Shown here piece by piece: positions 7,709-18,485 of a DNA stretch of 64,000 bases. The stretch spans positions 61,951-125,950 of the forward strand of contig SECL01000003.1 of the NCBI GenBank assembly GCA_004173455.1, given 5' to 3'. Origin of the DNA: Moraxellaceae bacterium. Its GTDB lineage: Bacteria > Pseudomonadota > Gammaproteobacteria > Pseudomonadales > Moraxellaceae. The notes below the pieces were generated by a model. That model saw only the letters and a list, made by a program, of their open reading frames with translations, did not search any database and was not told where the DNA came from. The first letter of the stretch is position 1, and every line of letters begins with the position of its first letter. A program made the translations under genes and the position numbers.

Positions 7709-9157
7709 ATGATTAGGATTGTCAGACAATTTACATTAGTGAACTGTGACTCAATTCAACTTTTATCCACAAAATTACAAAACTGTGCTGGATTATGTGT
7801 ACTGAATTATTCTAGTCAGCCTGTTATTGGCGTGTATCCCAAATGGCAACTGGTGGCTTTAGCAGCTACAAACACGCTACTAAGGACTCGACTAGGCTTA
7901 CAACAACAATGTATTACTTTAACTGAGAACTTTTTTGATGCGTTAAAACAACAATCTTCAATGCATGCTGAGTCGCAGCCGCACGATCAGACTGTTTCTG
8001 CTCTCTCCACTCAGACCATTAGGACAGGCGATAAAGTGTTCAATGGTGGGCTAATGGGCTTTATTGGTTATGATCTGGCCGCTTCACAAATGATTGCACT
8101 ACAGCAGGTTGAATCTCCCACTGCACTAATGGGTGAGTATGATATTTTTTTTAAGCAGGAAGTATCACAGCTGGGTGACACCTACTGGCAACTGTATGGC
8201 CCAGATCTGCCCGAATTGCATGAGATTTATGTGTATCTTAGAGAGTTAACCAGTGATTGCGCTGCCTCTCGCAATACAATCAAACCTATAACATTAAAGC
8301 TGGAACAGGCTTTTCAACCTGTATGGCAGTTTGCGCAGTATCAACAGGCTTTTGATAAAATTCAGCATTATTTAAAACAGGGCGACTGTTATCAGGTCAA
8401 TTTAACCCAGCCGTTTGAGGCAAGAATGACCGGAAGTTTGATTGCTACCATTGACCCATTAATGCGTCTTACCAAGGCCAACTATGGCGGTTTTATGAAA
8501 TATGGCGAGTTTGAATTATTGAGCTGCTCCCCTGAATTATTTATTGAATTTAATGTCAGCGGTGAACTGGTGACCAAGCCGATTAAGGGAACACGGCCGC
8601 GCCATCCTGATGCTGAAATTGATGCAGCACTTAAACAACAACTGATTGATTCTGAAAAAGACCGTAGCGAAAACCTGATGATTGTGGATCTGCTGCGTAA
8701 TGATCTTGGTGTGTATGCCCAGACCGGCAGCGTGAGTGTTCCTGCTTTGTTTAAGGTAGAAAGTTTTGCGCAAGTGCATCATCTGGTAAGTGAAATTCGG
8801 GCGACTCTTAAGCCGGATGCCTCACCGCTGGATGTGCTGTTTAGTGCCCTGCCCGGCGGCTCAATTACCGGCGCGCCAAAAATTCGTGCCATGCAGATTA
8901 TTGATGAACTGGAAGCGCAAAGCCGTGGGGCTTATTGTGGCAGTATGGGTTTTTTGAATTATGACGGGACAGGTTGCTTTAATATTTTAATTCGCAGCCT
9001 GCAAAAGCGTGGCAATACCCTCACTGCATGGGCCGGTGGCGGCATTACCATTGCCTCAAATTGTGAGGACGAATATCAGGAGTGTCTGGATAAGATTGGC
9101 GCGATTTTGAATTGTGTGAATGACTTGGGGGCTGATTGCCACGCACAGGACAATTGA
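7709..9157 (+). CDS. pabB: Aminodeoxychorismate synthase component I
   Basis: This 482-residue chorismate-binding enzyme joins chorismate and ammonia (from the PabA glutaminase) to make 4-amino-4-deoxychorismate in folate synthesis. The C-terminal half carries the family core: CYQVNLTQPF, the KPIKGTRPRHPD segment, SENLMIVDLLRNDLG and the PGGSITGAPK signature, then AGGGITIASNCEDEYQE at the end. The PIKGT lysine favours PabB over anthranilate synthase TrpE, and the length fits PabB. The N-terminal third is diverged, as is usual. No pabA or pabC lies beside it. It is divergent from the DUF6160 cluster and followed after 45 bases by a Uma2-type gene. The start ATG 7709 has a GGTAGA-like site upstream. 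Confidence 0.93.
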   Translation: MIRIVRQFTLVNCDSIQLLSTKLQNCAGLCVLNYSSQPVIGVYPKWQLVALAATNTLLRTRLGLQQQCITLTENFFDALKQQSSMHAESQPHDQTVSALSTQTIRTGDKVFNGGLMGFIGYDLAASQMIALQQVESPTALMGEYDIFFKQEVSQLGDTYWQLYGPDLPELHEIYVYLRELTSDCAASRNTIKPITLKLEQAFQPVWQFAQYQQAFDKIQHYLKQGDCYQVNLTQPFEARMTGSLIATIDPLMRLTKANYGGFMKYGEFELLSCSPELFIEFNVSGELVTKPIKGTRPRHPDAEIDAALKQQLIDSEKDRSENLMIVDLLRNDLGVYAQTGSVSVPALFKVESFAQVHHLVSEIRATLKPDASPLDVLFSALPGGSITGAPKIRAMQIIDELEAQSRGAYCGSMGFLNYDGTGCFNILIRSLQKRGNTLTAWAGGGITIASNCEDEYQECLDKIGAILNCVNDLGADCHAQDN

Positions 9158-9202
9158 ATAACCTAACCAGAATAACCAGCAGTATGCAACTCAGGGATAA
9201 CC

Positions 9203-9856
9203 ATGAATATTGCCAATATGCGCCAGAAAACCATCCAGAGAGCCCGCCAGAAAATCACCGAACAGGAATATCTACAAGGTGAGTTATTATCGGATATTCG
9301 CCATGCATATATTGATGGCGAAGTGTATGCCATGGTAGAGGCGCATCGGCATCATAATATTATTGGTGGTAATATCCATACTATATTCAGCAATCACTTG
9401 GCAGGAAAACCCTGTCAGCCTTACATTTCTGACATGAAGATCAAGGTAGCTAATAAATATTTTTATCCCGATGTGATGGTAGATTGTAGTGATGATGCGC
9501 AGGACTATTACACTGAAAATCCCACGATTATTGTTGAAGTGCTATCAAAATCTACCCGTCAGCATGATAAAACTTTTAAACGTGAGGCTTATTTTCAGAT
9601 TGCCAGTTTGAAAGAATACGTGTTGATTGAGCAGGATTTTGTCGAGGTTGAATTTTGGTATCGTAGTCTGGATCAACACTGGCAGCAAGCGGTCTATTAT
9701 TTGGGCGACAACCTCACGTTTGAATCTATTGGTTTAACGGTAGCGGTTGAGGATATTTACCAGCGTGTTAAAAATGAAGATATGCTGGCATGGCTGGAGA
9801 AAAAATTACAAGCTCAAGATACTGATAACCCAACCAATGATCAGCCAATCCGATAA
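9203..9856 (+). CDS. Uma2 family (DUF820) endonuclease-like protein
   Basis: This 217-residue protein matches the Uma2/DUF820 fold, a PD-(D/E)XK nuclease relative. It has the N-terminal EYLQGELLSDIRHAYIDGEVYAM, the central YFYPDVMVDC with the acidic metal ligand, and PTIIVEVLSKSTRQHDKTFKREAYF carrying the E-V-L-S core, then KEYVLIEQD. These families are expanded in cyanobacteria and occur sporadically elsewhere; the biological role is not settled, and most are orphan genes without a methylase. None is visible here. AGGGA precedes ATG 9203, and a second ATG at 9218 is possible. It sits between pabB and the convergent hisC with only 12 bases to spare. Its patchy family distribution suggests horizontal gain. 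Confidence 0.8.
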   Translation: MNIANMRQKTIQRARQKITEQEYLQGELLSDIRHAYIDGEVYAMVEAHRHHNIIGGNIHTIFSNHLAGKPCQPYISDMKIKVANKYFYPDVMVDCSDDAQDYYTENPTIIVEVLSKSTRQHDKTFKREAYFQIASLKEYVLIEQDFVEVEFWYRSLDQHWQQAVYYLGDNLTFESIGLTVAVEDIYQRVKNEDMLAWLEKKLQAQDTDNPTNDQPIR

Positions 9857-9868
9857 CTGATCATGTGC

Positions 9869-10975
9869 TTAGGCTTTAATCATGTGCCGCAATTGTTCAA
9901 TTAAACGTGCCTGCTGCTCAGATGTACCGATGGTAATGCGCAAAAAATTCTGAATTTTTGGCTTATTAAAATGTCGCACAATAATGCCGGTTTTACGCAA
10001 TTTGGCCGCAATGTCGATAGCAGTATGGTGCGGATGCTGGGTAAAAATAAAGTTGGCTTTGGACGGTAATACGTCAAAACCTAAAGCTGTTAATTGCATC
10101 ACCAGTTGCTCGCGATTTGCGATGGTGTGCTGGCAGGTTCGTTCAAAGTAAGCTTGATCTTCAAATGAAGCCACGCCACCTGCAATAGCCAGACGATCCA
10201 GTGGATAAGAGTTGAAGCTGTTTTTAACGCGTTCCAGTGCGGCAATTAAATGCGGTTGGGCAAAAGCCATACCAATGCGCAAGCCAGCTAAGGCACGAGA
10301 TTTGGATGTCGTCTGGCACACCACCAGATTGTCATATTGAGAGATCAGACTGGTAGCGGATTGTCCCCCAAAGTCCACGTAGGCTTCATCAACCACCACT
10401 ACGCTATCAGGATTTTGTTTTAGGATAACTTCAATGTTGTCCAGTGACAAAAACACGCCTGTTGGTGCATTGGGATTGGCAAAAATAATCCCGCCATTGG
10501 GCTGCTGATAGCCGTTGACATCAATGGAAAAGTCTTTAGCCAGTGGTACTTCCACCACGTTTAAATTAAAAAACTGTGAATACACCGGATAAAAGCTGTA
10601 GCTGATATCGGGGTATAAAATCGGTTTATCCTGAATGAAGAACGCCTTGAAAATATGCGCCAAGACTTCATCGGAGCCATTGCCTACAAACACTTGCTCA
10701 ATGGGCAGATTTTGCTGCGCTGCAATAGCATGCTTGAGCGCGCTAGCATCGGGATCAGGATAGAGACGCAAGCTGTTACCGGGTTCGGCCTGTTCATTTA
10801 AGGCACTAATAATGGCTTCTGCTACTTTGGGCGATGGCGCAAAAGGACTTTCATTGGTGTTGAGCTTGAGCAGATTGTCAATTTTGGGCTGTTCACCGGG
10901 CACATACGGTTCTAGCGTCCGAACTTCCGGGCTCCACAAACGCTGCAAATGGGCGCTAATTTGCTCAATACTCAT
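9869..10975 (-). CDS. hisC: Histidinol-phosphate aminotransferase
   Basis: This 368-residue PLP-dependent aminotransferase converts imidazole-acetol phosphate to histidinol phosphate. Visible landmarks are LLKLNTNESPFAPSP near the N-terminus, the substrate-binding FVGNGSDEVL, ANPNAPTG, VVDEAYVDF with the PLP-binding Asp, the Schiff-base lysine in TTSKSRALAGLRIG, and the C-terminal FLRITIGT. It is the last gene of a minus-strand murA-hisG-hisD-hisC run, 88 bases (or slightly more) after hisD, an order typical of Acinetobacter. The other his genes are not in the window, so the pathway is split across loci. Confidence 0.95.
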   Translation of the reverse strand: MSIEQISAHLQRLWSPEVRTLEPYVPGEQPKIDNLLKLNTNESPFAPSPKVAEAIISALNEQAEPGNSLRLYPDPDASALKHAIAAQQNLPIEQVFVGNGSDEVLAHIFKAFFIQDKPILYPDISYSFYPVYSQFFNLNVVEVPLAKDFSIDVNGYQQPNGGIIFANPNAPTGVFLSLDNIEVILKQNPDSVVVVDEAYVDFGGQSATSLISQYDNLVVCQTTSKSRALAGLRIGMAFAQPHLIAALERVKNSFNSYPLDRLAIAGGVASFEDQAYFERTCQHTIANREQLVMQLTALGFDVLPSKANFIFTQHPHHTAIDIAAKLRKTGIIVRHFNKPKIQNFLRITIGTSEQQARLIEQLRHMIKA

Positions 10976-11063
10976 GCGTGGTATCTCTAAATATTTTTAA
11001 TGAATAACATTTTAAATCCTTAGCCGCCTTAAATAAGAAGACAAGGTTTTTTCTCACTGTTGA

Positions 11064-12350
11064 TTAAATACGGTAGCGGGCTGAGCCAGCGTGAGCATCA
11101 AGGCCTTCCTGCTGTGCCAGTATGTCAGCAGCTTGTGCCAGTGACTTACTTCCCTCTGGTGAGCAATAAATAATACTGCTGCGCTTTTGAAAATCATACA
11201 CACCCAAAGGTGAAGAAAACCGCGCGGTACCTGAGGTTGGCAGCACATGATTTGGCCCTGCGCAATAGTCGCCAATGGCTTCTGGACTGTAGCGACCCAT
11301 AAAAATCGCACCGGCATGACGGATTTGCGGCAACATGTGTTCTGGCGCATCCACGCACAGCTCAAGATGCTCTGGGGCAACTTGGTTGATGACTTGAATG
11401 GCTTCAGCACGATCCTTGACCAATACCAGTGCGCCACGGTTTTGCAGGGATATTCTGGCAATCTCCGCACGGGGCAATGTGGCTAACTGTCGTTCAATAG
11501 CCTGCGCCACCTGATCGAGCAATTCCGCATCAGGGGTTATAAAAATGGATTGTGCGACTTCATCATGCTCGGCCTGTGACAGCAAATCCATGGCCAGCCA
11601 ATCCGGATTATTTTGTCCTTCGGCATACACCAAAATTTCTGAAGGGCCTGCAATCATGTCAATACCAACCTGACCAAATACGGCACGCTTGGCAGCCGCC
11701 ACAAACCGGTTACCGGGGCCAGTGATTTTATCCACCGGCGCGATGGTTTCAGTGCCATAGGCCAAGGCAGCAACAGCTTGTGCCCCGCCAATAGTCAACA
11801 CCCGATGCACACCAGCCAAGTGTGCCGCCGCCAGCACCAGCGAATTGAGCTCACCTTTGGGCGCGGGTACAACCATGATAATTTCCTGTACTCCGGCAAC
11901 AGCCGCAGGAATGGCGTTCATCAAGACTGAGGATGGATAAGATGCCTTACCTCCTGGCACATAAATGCCTACGCGATCCAGTGGCGTGACTTTTTGACCT
12001 AATGTATTGCCCAGTGCATCAATATATTGCCAGTCAGACTGTACCTGGCGCTGGTGAAAATCACGAATACGACTCGCGGCCAGCTCAAGGGCAGTACGCA
12101 CGGTAGGATCAAGTTGCTCAAAGGCGCGTTGCAACTGGGCTTGCGATAGCTCTAGCTCATCAAAGTGCTGGGCAGGATGCTGGTCAAATTGCTGGGTTAG
12201 CGCCAAAACATGCGCATTTCCCCATTGGCGCACATCAGCAATAATCTGGTCAACCGTTTGAATAAGTGCAGAATCGTTAACAGTTTCAAAAGCCAGCAAC
12301 GCCGAAAACTGCTGCGCAAAATCGGTATCCCGAGTAGACAAACGACGCAT
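11064..12350 (-). CDS. hisD: Histidinol dehydrogenase
   Basis: This is a zinc- and NAD-dependent enzyme performing the last two oxidations of histidine synthesis, histidinol to histidine. The sequence has the family path: [20 protein letters not shown], the [12 protein letters not shown] segment, [22 protein letters not shown] with metal and catalytic histidines, and PEHLELC near the C-terminus. The frame opens at a TTG (12377), but MRRLST at ATG 12350 is the likely start: it gives a normal 428-residue enzyme and has GGAA about ten bases upstream. A 140-bp or longer gap separates it from hisG. Confidence 0.95.
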   Translation of the reverse strand: MRRLSTRDTDFAQQFSALLAFETVNDSALIQTVDQIIADVRQWGNAHVLALTQQFDQHPAQHFDELELSQAQLQRAFEQLDPTVRTALELAASRIRDFHQRQVQSDWQYIDALGNTLGQKVTPLDRVGIYVPGGKASYPSSVLMNAIPAAVAGVQEIIMVVPAPKGELNSLVLAAAHLAGVHRVLTIGGAQAVAALAYGTETIAPVDKITGPGNRFVAAAKRAVFGQVGIDMIAGPSEILVYAEGQNNPDWLAMDLLSQAEHDEVAQSIFITPDAELLDQVAQAIERQLATLPRAEIARISLQNRGALVLVKDRAEAIQVINQVAPEHLELCVDAPEHMLPQIRHAGAIFMGRYSPEAIGDYCAGPNHVLPTSGTARFSSPLGVYDFQKRSSIIYCSPEGSKSLAQAADILAQQEGLDAHAGSARYRI

Positions 12351-12504
12351 CGTCATCACTTCCACAATGATAAGCAAAGCCGTAGTTTAACGTGTTTGGC
12401 TAAGTTTGTGGCGGTTTTTGGCCACTGTGATCATATGAAGTTACTGGTAATCGATGCCTAAGTTCATGGACTGAAGTTAGGCAGCAGATCATGAAACCAA
12501 GCTC

Positions 12505-12532
12505 ATACGGACTTGGCTTATACGGACTTGGC
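12505..12532. repeat. 13-bp tandem duplication across the hisG stop codon
   Basis: ATACGGACTTGGC occurs at 12505-12517 and again at 12520-12532, a period of 15 bases. On the minus strand each unit reads Ala-Lys-Ser-Val followed by a stop, so the second copy is an untranslated duplicate of the last HisG codons and gives a back-up stop. Confidence 0.85.
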
Positions 12533-13216
12533 GGCTACGGCCTGTTCGAGTTGCGCCAAAATAGGCCCAAGAACAGCTTGTTTACGCTTAAAGCTGGCTT
12601 TATTGACAATCAGGCGTGAGGACACTTGACAGATTTCTTCCAGCGGCTCAAGACCATTGGCACGCAAGGTATTACCGGTATCTACCACATCGACAATCAG
12701 ATCACCCAATCCCACCAGCGGCGCCAGTTCCATAGAACCATACAGCTTGATGACATCCACTTGCTCACCTAGACTGGCAAAGTACTGACGGGTTAGGTTC
12801 ACGTATTTGGTAGCGATCTTGAGACGGCCTGCCGGACGTACTGCACCGACTTTACCAGCGGTCATCAGGCGGCAACGGGCAATCTTCAGGTCAAGCAATT
12901 CATATACATTGTGCGCGCCATGCTCCATCAGCACGTCTTTGCCCGCCACGCCAATATCAGCCGCGCCATTTTCCACGTAAGTCGGTACATCGCTAGCACG
13001 CAGAATCAGAATGTGGACATTGGGATGCGTGGTGGGAAAAATCAGCTTGCGGGAATGATCCGGGTCTTCCAGCAAGGCAATATTGGCATTGGCCAGCAGT
13101 GGCAATGTTTCCTTTAAAATACGGCCTTTGCTTAATGCCAGCGTTAGACCATGATCAAAATTACCGAGTACATCTGACACGTCATTACCCTTCTTATTCA
13201 AATTGACATGATTCAA
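12518..13216 (-). CDS. hisG: ATP phosphoribosyltransferase, short form
   Basis: This enzyme catalyses the first step of histidine synthesis: PRPP plus ATP to phosphoribosyl-ATP. It is the short form (about 220-232 residues), which lacks the C-terminal regulatory domain and needs the HisZ partner for activity and histidine feedback. Landmarks are [16 protein letters not shown], the [19 protein letters not shown] block and the PRPP-binding [14 protein letters not shown]. The start is uncertain. TTG 13216 has AGG eight bases upstream; GTG 13180 has AGAAGG at the same distance and gives 220 residues. It lies 24 bases or more after murA, with which it is probably co-transcribed. hisZ is not in the window. 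Confidence 0.95.
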   Translation of the reverse strand: MNHVNLNKKGNDVSDVLGNFDHGLTLALSKGRILKETLPLLANANIALLEDPDHSRKLIFPTTHPNVHILILRASDVPTYVENGAADIGVAGKDVLMEHGAHNVYELLDLKIARCRLMTAGKVGAVRPAGRLKIATKYVNLTRQYFASLGEQVDVIKLYGSMELAPLVGLGDLIVDVVDTGNTLRANGLEPLEEICQVSSRLIVNKASFKRKQAVLGPILAQLEQAVAAKSV

Positions 13217-13240
13217 AGTAATTACCTTTGAATATCATCA

Positions 13241-14759
<1,519 letters not shown>

Positions 14760-14907
14760 TGCAAACCCCTAAATGAAGAAACAGTCATGGAAAAGTTTCT
14801 AAAATAGATAAAAGATTGGGCGAAAGGTTACTCTGCCCAATCCGAAACGTCCAGTCCACTCTACTATTTCTGTAGGTTTTTGTCGGTTTTAAAGCCCATC
14901 GCTATCA

Positions 14908-15753
14908 TTAGGCAGTTTTTAGGCCAATAAACTGGTCTTTATGCAGGAAATTAGGTGCCTGTCCGTCAATATGATCACAGATGAGCGGCTTCATATATTT
15001 CATCTCAACATTGCCATAAATCGTTGCAAAGGCCACATCCTTGGCATCCGAACCCGTACCGATCCTGACAATTTTATCAATCTGCGCCATGCGAGTGGCA
15101 TCAAATAACACCCATTGATGGCCGACATAGGCTTCAAACAGGGCATGAAAATCTGGTGGTGGATCTTCAAATTCGGCATAGCCAAACACAAAACGTGCCG
15201 GAATATTTAATGCACGGCACAATGCCACGCCCAAATGGGCAAAATCACGACAGACTCCCGCACGGTTGGCCAGTACATCACGCGCTGTGGTAGATGCCTG
15301 TGATGAACCGACTTCATAGGCAATATTGGTTTTGATCCAGTCACAGACCGCCTCTACCCGGTTAAAGCCACGCGGAATATGGCCAAAAGTACGCTGCGCC
15401 ATACCACTGAGTAAATCGGACTCGCAATAGCGACTGGGCAGTAAATAATGCAGCACTTCGGAGGGCAACTCGGCAATGTCCATTTCGCAAAAAGCCGGAT
15501 CACGATATGGCATATCAACACTCACGCGCGCGCGATAACGCAATTCAATCGGCCCTTGTGGCGCACTAAACCGAAATAATCGATTTACCTCTTTTTCATC
15601 TTCAAATTCATGAATATGCAAATGCGATGAAACCTGTAGCAACTCCTCATGGATGGTTTGCCACGGATGGTGTGCCACCTGTATATGAAAAATAAACTCT
15701 GATGGCTGCTTGACCTCGTAACCAAAACTGCAATCAATATCAAACGTGTGCAT
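14908..15753 (-). CDS. Transglutaminase-like cysteine protease-fold protein
   Basis: This 281-residue cytoplasmic-looking protein has no signal peptide. The transglutaminase core is complete: Cys in ANRAGVCRDFAHLGVALCRAL (about residues 160-175), His in PDFHALFEAYVG and Asp in HQWVLFDATRMA. The N-terminal 120 residues form the beta-rich domain common in bacterial proteins of this family (Bact_transglu_N-like). Family members are typically annotated as transglutaminase-like proteases of unknown substrate; no cross-linking activity can be assumed. The upstream region (15774-15783) holds the palindrome ATAACGTTAT, a possible operator. The gene is isolated, about 390 bases from hpf. Confidence 0.85.
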   Translation of the reverse strand: MHTFDIDCSFGYEVKQPSEFIFHIQVAHHPWQTIHEELLQVSSHLHIHEFEDEKEVNRLFRFSAPQGPIELRYRARVSVDMPYRDPAFCEMDIAELPSEVLHYLLPSRYCESDLLSGMAQRTFGHIPRGFNRVEAVCDWIKTNIAYEVGSSQASTTARDVLANRAGVCRDFAHLGVALCRALNIPARFVFGYAEFEDPPPDFHALFEAYVGHQWVLFDATRMAQIDKIVRIGTGSDAKDVAFATIYGNVEMKYMKPLICDHIDGQAPNFLHKDQFIGLKTA

Positions 15754-16143
15754 GGTTAAAACCTAAAAATTTTATAACGTTATCTGTGCCTGAAATTCTA
15801 GGCCATAAAAGCCAGAAAGCTGGTTACAAGCTGTACAGTCAAAGGCGGGGTTGTGTGAGAAAAGCGCGATTCGCGTAACCAGTTTAAGGCTGTGTTAACC
15901 CGTTTAACGCTTTATTAAAACAGTAAATGCCCTAATGACAACGAATAAAAATTGTTCAAAAAATAGCTGTTTTTTTGTTGTCAGGCTGCAAAAATTTATA
16001 CGAATGGTTTTGATAAGCGAATAATTTGATGAAGCTGGCGACATAAAAAAAGGGCTGTCATTCAACATTGAATCACCAGCCCTTTTCAACCCAAATCACT
16101 CAATATATCTCAGAATGAGTGATCAGGATTAATCATGTGTTTG
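15754..16143. other. Intergenic region between transglutaminase gene and hpf
   Basis: This is 390 bases without a convincing gene. It holds a small palindrome (ATAACGTTAT, 15774-15783) just before the transglutaminase start and the hpf terminator at 16044-16086. A 61-codon frame in the middle has no ribosome site or recognisable product, and I do not call it. Confidence 0.6.
16044..16086 (-). terminator. Rho-independent terminator of rpoN-hpf
   Basis: The stem AGGGCTG/CAGCCCT (16051-16057 with 16077-16083) is flanked by A-runs on one side and T-runs on the other, giving a U-tract on the minus strand after hpf. The inner TTCAACATTGAA can extend the hairpin. Confidence 0.8.
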
Positions 16144-16464
16144 TCAATATCGGGACATTTGGCGCTCTTTGTGGCGCTTGACTTGTCGGTCCAGCTTTTC
16201 GGACAGTATGGCAATCGAAGCATACATGTCATCGGCACAGGCTTGTGCGAACAGCTCGGCACCGGGCACTCTTAAAATGGCTTCTGCCTTATGATTGGCC
16301 TGCCCTTTATGGCTAAAGTCGGTGTGATGATTATCTAAAGATAACACCACCTGCATACTGTTGATATGGTCAAAATGACGCTCGACACGCGCAAATTTTT
16401 CAACAATGCTGGCCTCAATGGCAGGAGTGACCGTAATGTGATGTCCACTAATTTTGATATGCAT
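16144..16464 (-). CDS. hpf: Ribosome hibernation promoting factor, short form
   Basis: This 106-residue HPF/RaiA-fold protein binds the 30S decoding centre in stationary phase and promotes 100S ribosome dimers. It begins MHIKISGHHITVTPAIE and has KFARVERHFDHI and the basic C-terminal helix KLDRQVKRHKERQMSRY that contacts rRNA. The length identifies the short HPF type rather than the two-domain long HPF. It follows rpoN by about 230 bases, the classic gammaproteobacterial order; the usual downstream ptsN is absent here. The leader contains a 9-bp inverted repeat (TGTTCCCAT at 16503-16511 and its complement at 16558-16566), which might form a structured 5' UTR. Confidence 0.92.
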   Translation of the reverse strand: MHIKISGHHITVTPAIEASIVEKFARVERHFDHINSMQVVLSLDNHHTDFSHKGQANHKAEAILRVPGAELFAQACADDMYASIAILSEKLDRQVKRHKERQMSRY

Positions 16465-16694
16465 AAATCCATCCTCGTATTAACTTGCGTTAATTGATCG
16501 CATGTTCCCATGGCAGATGACGGCCTTTTTGCAATAAAACAGGTCGATTTGAACCGGATGGGAACAAACACTTCGCCTTGCTTAAGGTGCGGCTCATGAC
16601 TTCCAATTAATCGTTTAAAATCAAATGGAAACCCAGAGTCGGACGGTGCATGCCATCTTACTGATGACATCTTTAACTAATCATATCCACCTAC

Positions 16695-18215
16695 TTAAAG
16701 CAAGCGTTTTCGTTCACTCGATGAGGGAATATTTAAGGACTCACGGTACTTGGCAACTGTGCGCCGTGCCACATCAATTCCTGCGGCTTGGAGCTTTTCA
16801 GCAATTGCATTATCAGACAATGGCTTACGGGCATTTTCTTCTTGCACCATTTTTTTGATCATGGCGCGGATGGCCGTTGAGGAGCATTCACCGCCTGAAC
16901 TGGTGCCCACATGACTTGAAAAGAAATATTTCAATTCAAACAGGCCACGGGGAGTGAGCATAAATTTTTGGGTGGTTACCCGTGAAATGGTAGATTCGTG
17001 CAAATTGGTTTCTTCGGCAATATCGCGCAGGATCAGCGGCTTCATGGCTTCTGCACCTTGCTCCAGAAAATCGCGCTGGTGTTCCACAATACAGGTAGAT
17101 ACTTTTAATAAGGTTTTGTGCCGCTCATCCACACTCTTAATAAAATTACGCGCTTCTTGCATGTGCAAGCGCAGATACTGATTGTCACTACTGCTGTCGG
17201 CACGCCGAATCATACCCGCATAATAAGGATTGACCCGCAACTTGGGCAAAATGTCGGTATTGAGCTGAACTTCCCAGCGATTATTTTTCTTGCGCACGAT
17301 CACATCCGGCACCTGATGGTCACGCTCGGGATCTGCAAATTTCTGGCCGGGATATGGATCAAGGCATTTGATCAGGCATAGCGCTTCTTTCAATGCTTCC
17401 TGTCCGAGTTGGGTTTGGCGCATCAGCCGGTTAATATCATTGGCAATCAGCAACTCATGATGTTGTAGCAGTTTGAGCGCATCCTGACGGCATGGGGTAT
17501 GTTCTGGCAGATTTTTGAGTTGCAGTAAAAGACACTCTTGCAAGCTGCGCGCCCCTACACCGGCTGGCTCCAGATTCTGGATTCGCTTGAGTACCACGTC
17601 CACTTCTTCAAGCTCGATATCATATTCCAGCAACTCAGCGGGATCTATGTCCTCGCTCAACAGACCCAGTGATTCGAGTTGTTGCAAGGCTGCTTCTTGC
17701 ACTTCATCCAGACTAATCATGAGGTAGCCACGCTCATCAATGCCATCAATGATACATTCGGCAATCAGGCGGTCTATCGGACTAAAATGGGCAAAATTGA
17801 CCTGCCAGCGCAAGTGATCCCAGATGCTGTCCTGACTGGTCTGGTTGTCTTCGCGGTCTTCAAATTCAGGCATCGCCAGCGCTGTGGACTGATGGGTGAA
17901 AATATCATCCCATTGGGTGTCTACCGGTAGCTCATCATTAAGCTGAGTGGCTTGCAGGTGGTCGGTGAGCGACACTTCATAATCAGTACCATCCATATCG
18001 TTCAGCTCAGTGGTATCCTGACTGGCTGGCATCTCAAGCGGTGTTGATCCGTCTTCGGTGGGTTCAATCACTTCCAGCAAGGGATTGCTATCCAGTTGCA
18101 GCTGAATTTCCTGTTCTAGCTCAAGCGAGGACAATTGCAGCAGTTTGATGGCCTGTTGCAACTGTGGCGTCAAGGATAAGGACGCAGAAACTTTCATCCC
18201 CATGGATAGCTTCAT
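16695..18215 (-). CDS. rpoN: RNA polymerase sigma-54 factor
   Basis: This 506-residue sigma factor reads -24/-12 promoters and needs AAA+ activators. Region I (about 1-50) is the Gln/Leu-rich activator-interacting domain, SLSLTPQLQQAIKLLQ onward. An acidic region II follows (about 60-125). The core-binding domain has NLEPAGVGARSLQECL. The helix-turn-helix lies around ETNLHESTISRVTTQKF, and the C-terminal RpoN box ARRTVAKYRE contacts the -24 element. All signature blocks are intact. It is divergent from mlaA and upstream of hpf. It is slightly longer than E. coli RpoN (477), with the extra length in the acidic linker. Confidence 0.96.
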   Translation of the reverse strand: MKLSMGMKVSASLSLTPQLQQAIKLLQLSSLELEQEIQLQLDSNPLLEVIEPTEDGSTPLEMPASQDTTELNDMDGTDYEVSLTDHLQATQLNDELPVDTQWDDIFTHQSTALAMPEFEDREDNQTSQDSIWDHLRWQVNFAHFSPIDRLIAECIIDGIDERGYLMISLDEVQEAALQQLESLGLLSEDIDPAELLEYDIELEEVDVVLKRIQNLEPAGVGARSLQECLLLQLKNLPEHTPCRQDALKLLQHHELLIANDINRLMRQTQLGQEALKEALCLIKCLDPYPGQKFADPERDHQVPDVIVRKKNNRWEVQLNTDILPKLRVNPYYAGMIRRADSSSDNQYLRLHMQEARNFIKSVDERHKTLLKVSTCIVEHQRDFLEQGAEAMKPLILRDIAEETNLHESTISRVTTQKFMLTPRGLFELKYFFSSHVGTSSGGECSSTAIRAMIKKMVQEENARKPLSDNAIAEKLQAAGIDVARRTVAKYRESLNIPSSSERKRLL

Positions 18216-18405
18216 ACTGATGTCCTGTTTTTAGTATGATTTTTATTATAACCACAAGGTGAAACCAAAAGGGAAAGCAATTTTTATGCCGCTGCAAAAA
18301 ATTACCCACTTAGCCCTGTCAGGTAGCACCATAACTGAACGCAACTCCTTACATAAAATTTATTTATACTTCAAATAGTAATCTGGGAGTGCATGTGGAA
18401 TATGG

Positions 18406-18466
18406 TATAACAGGCCGTCCAATAATTTACAATAAGCGCAAAGTGACTTACTCTGCCGTCCAATAA
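18406..18466 (+). promoter_or_regulatory. Possible mlaA promoter with duplicated 12-bp site
   Basis: TATAAC (18406-18411), preceded by TGG, is a possible extended -10. GCCGTCCAATAA occurs twice, at 18414-18425 and 18455-18466, 41 bases apart (about four helical turns), in the leader of the mlaA-gigA-gigB cluster. Paired sites with this phasing suit a dimeric or looping regulator, but none is known to me for this locus. Confidence 0.35.
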
Positions 18467-18485
18467 AGTTAGGAAGATTCGGTAT

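Noticed and set aside
15904..16089. 61-codon frame between the transglutaminase gene and hpf
   Set aside because: It includes the hpf terminator stem, has no ribosome site and no protein-like composition.
16465..16694. Sigma-54 promoter for hpf
   Set aside because: TGGCAT occurs on the minus strand, but no GC-type -12 element stands at the required distance.
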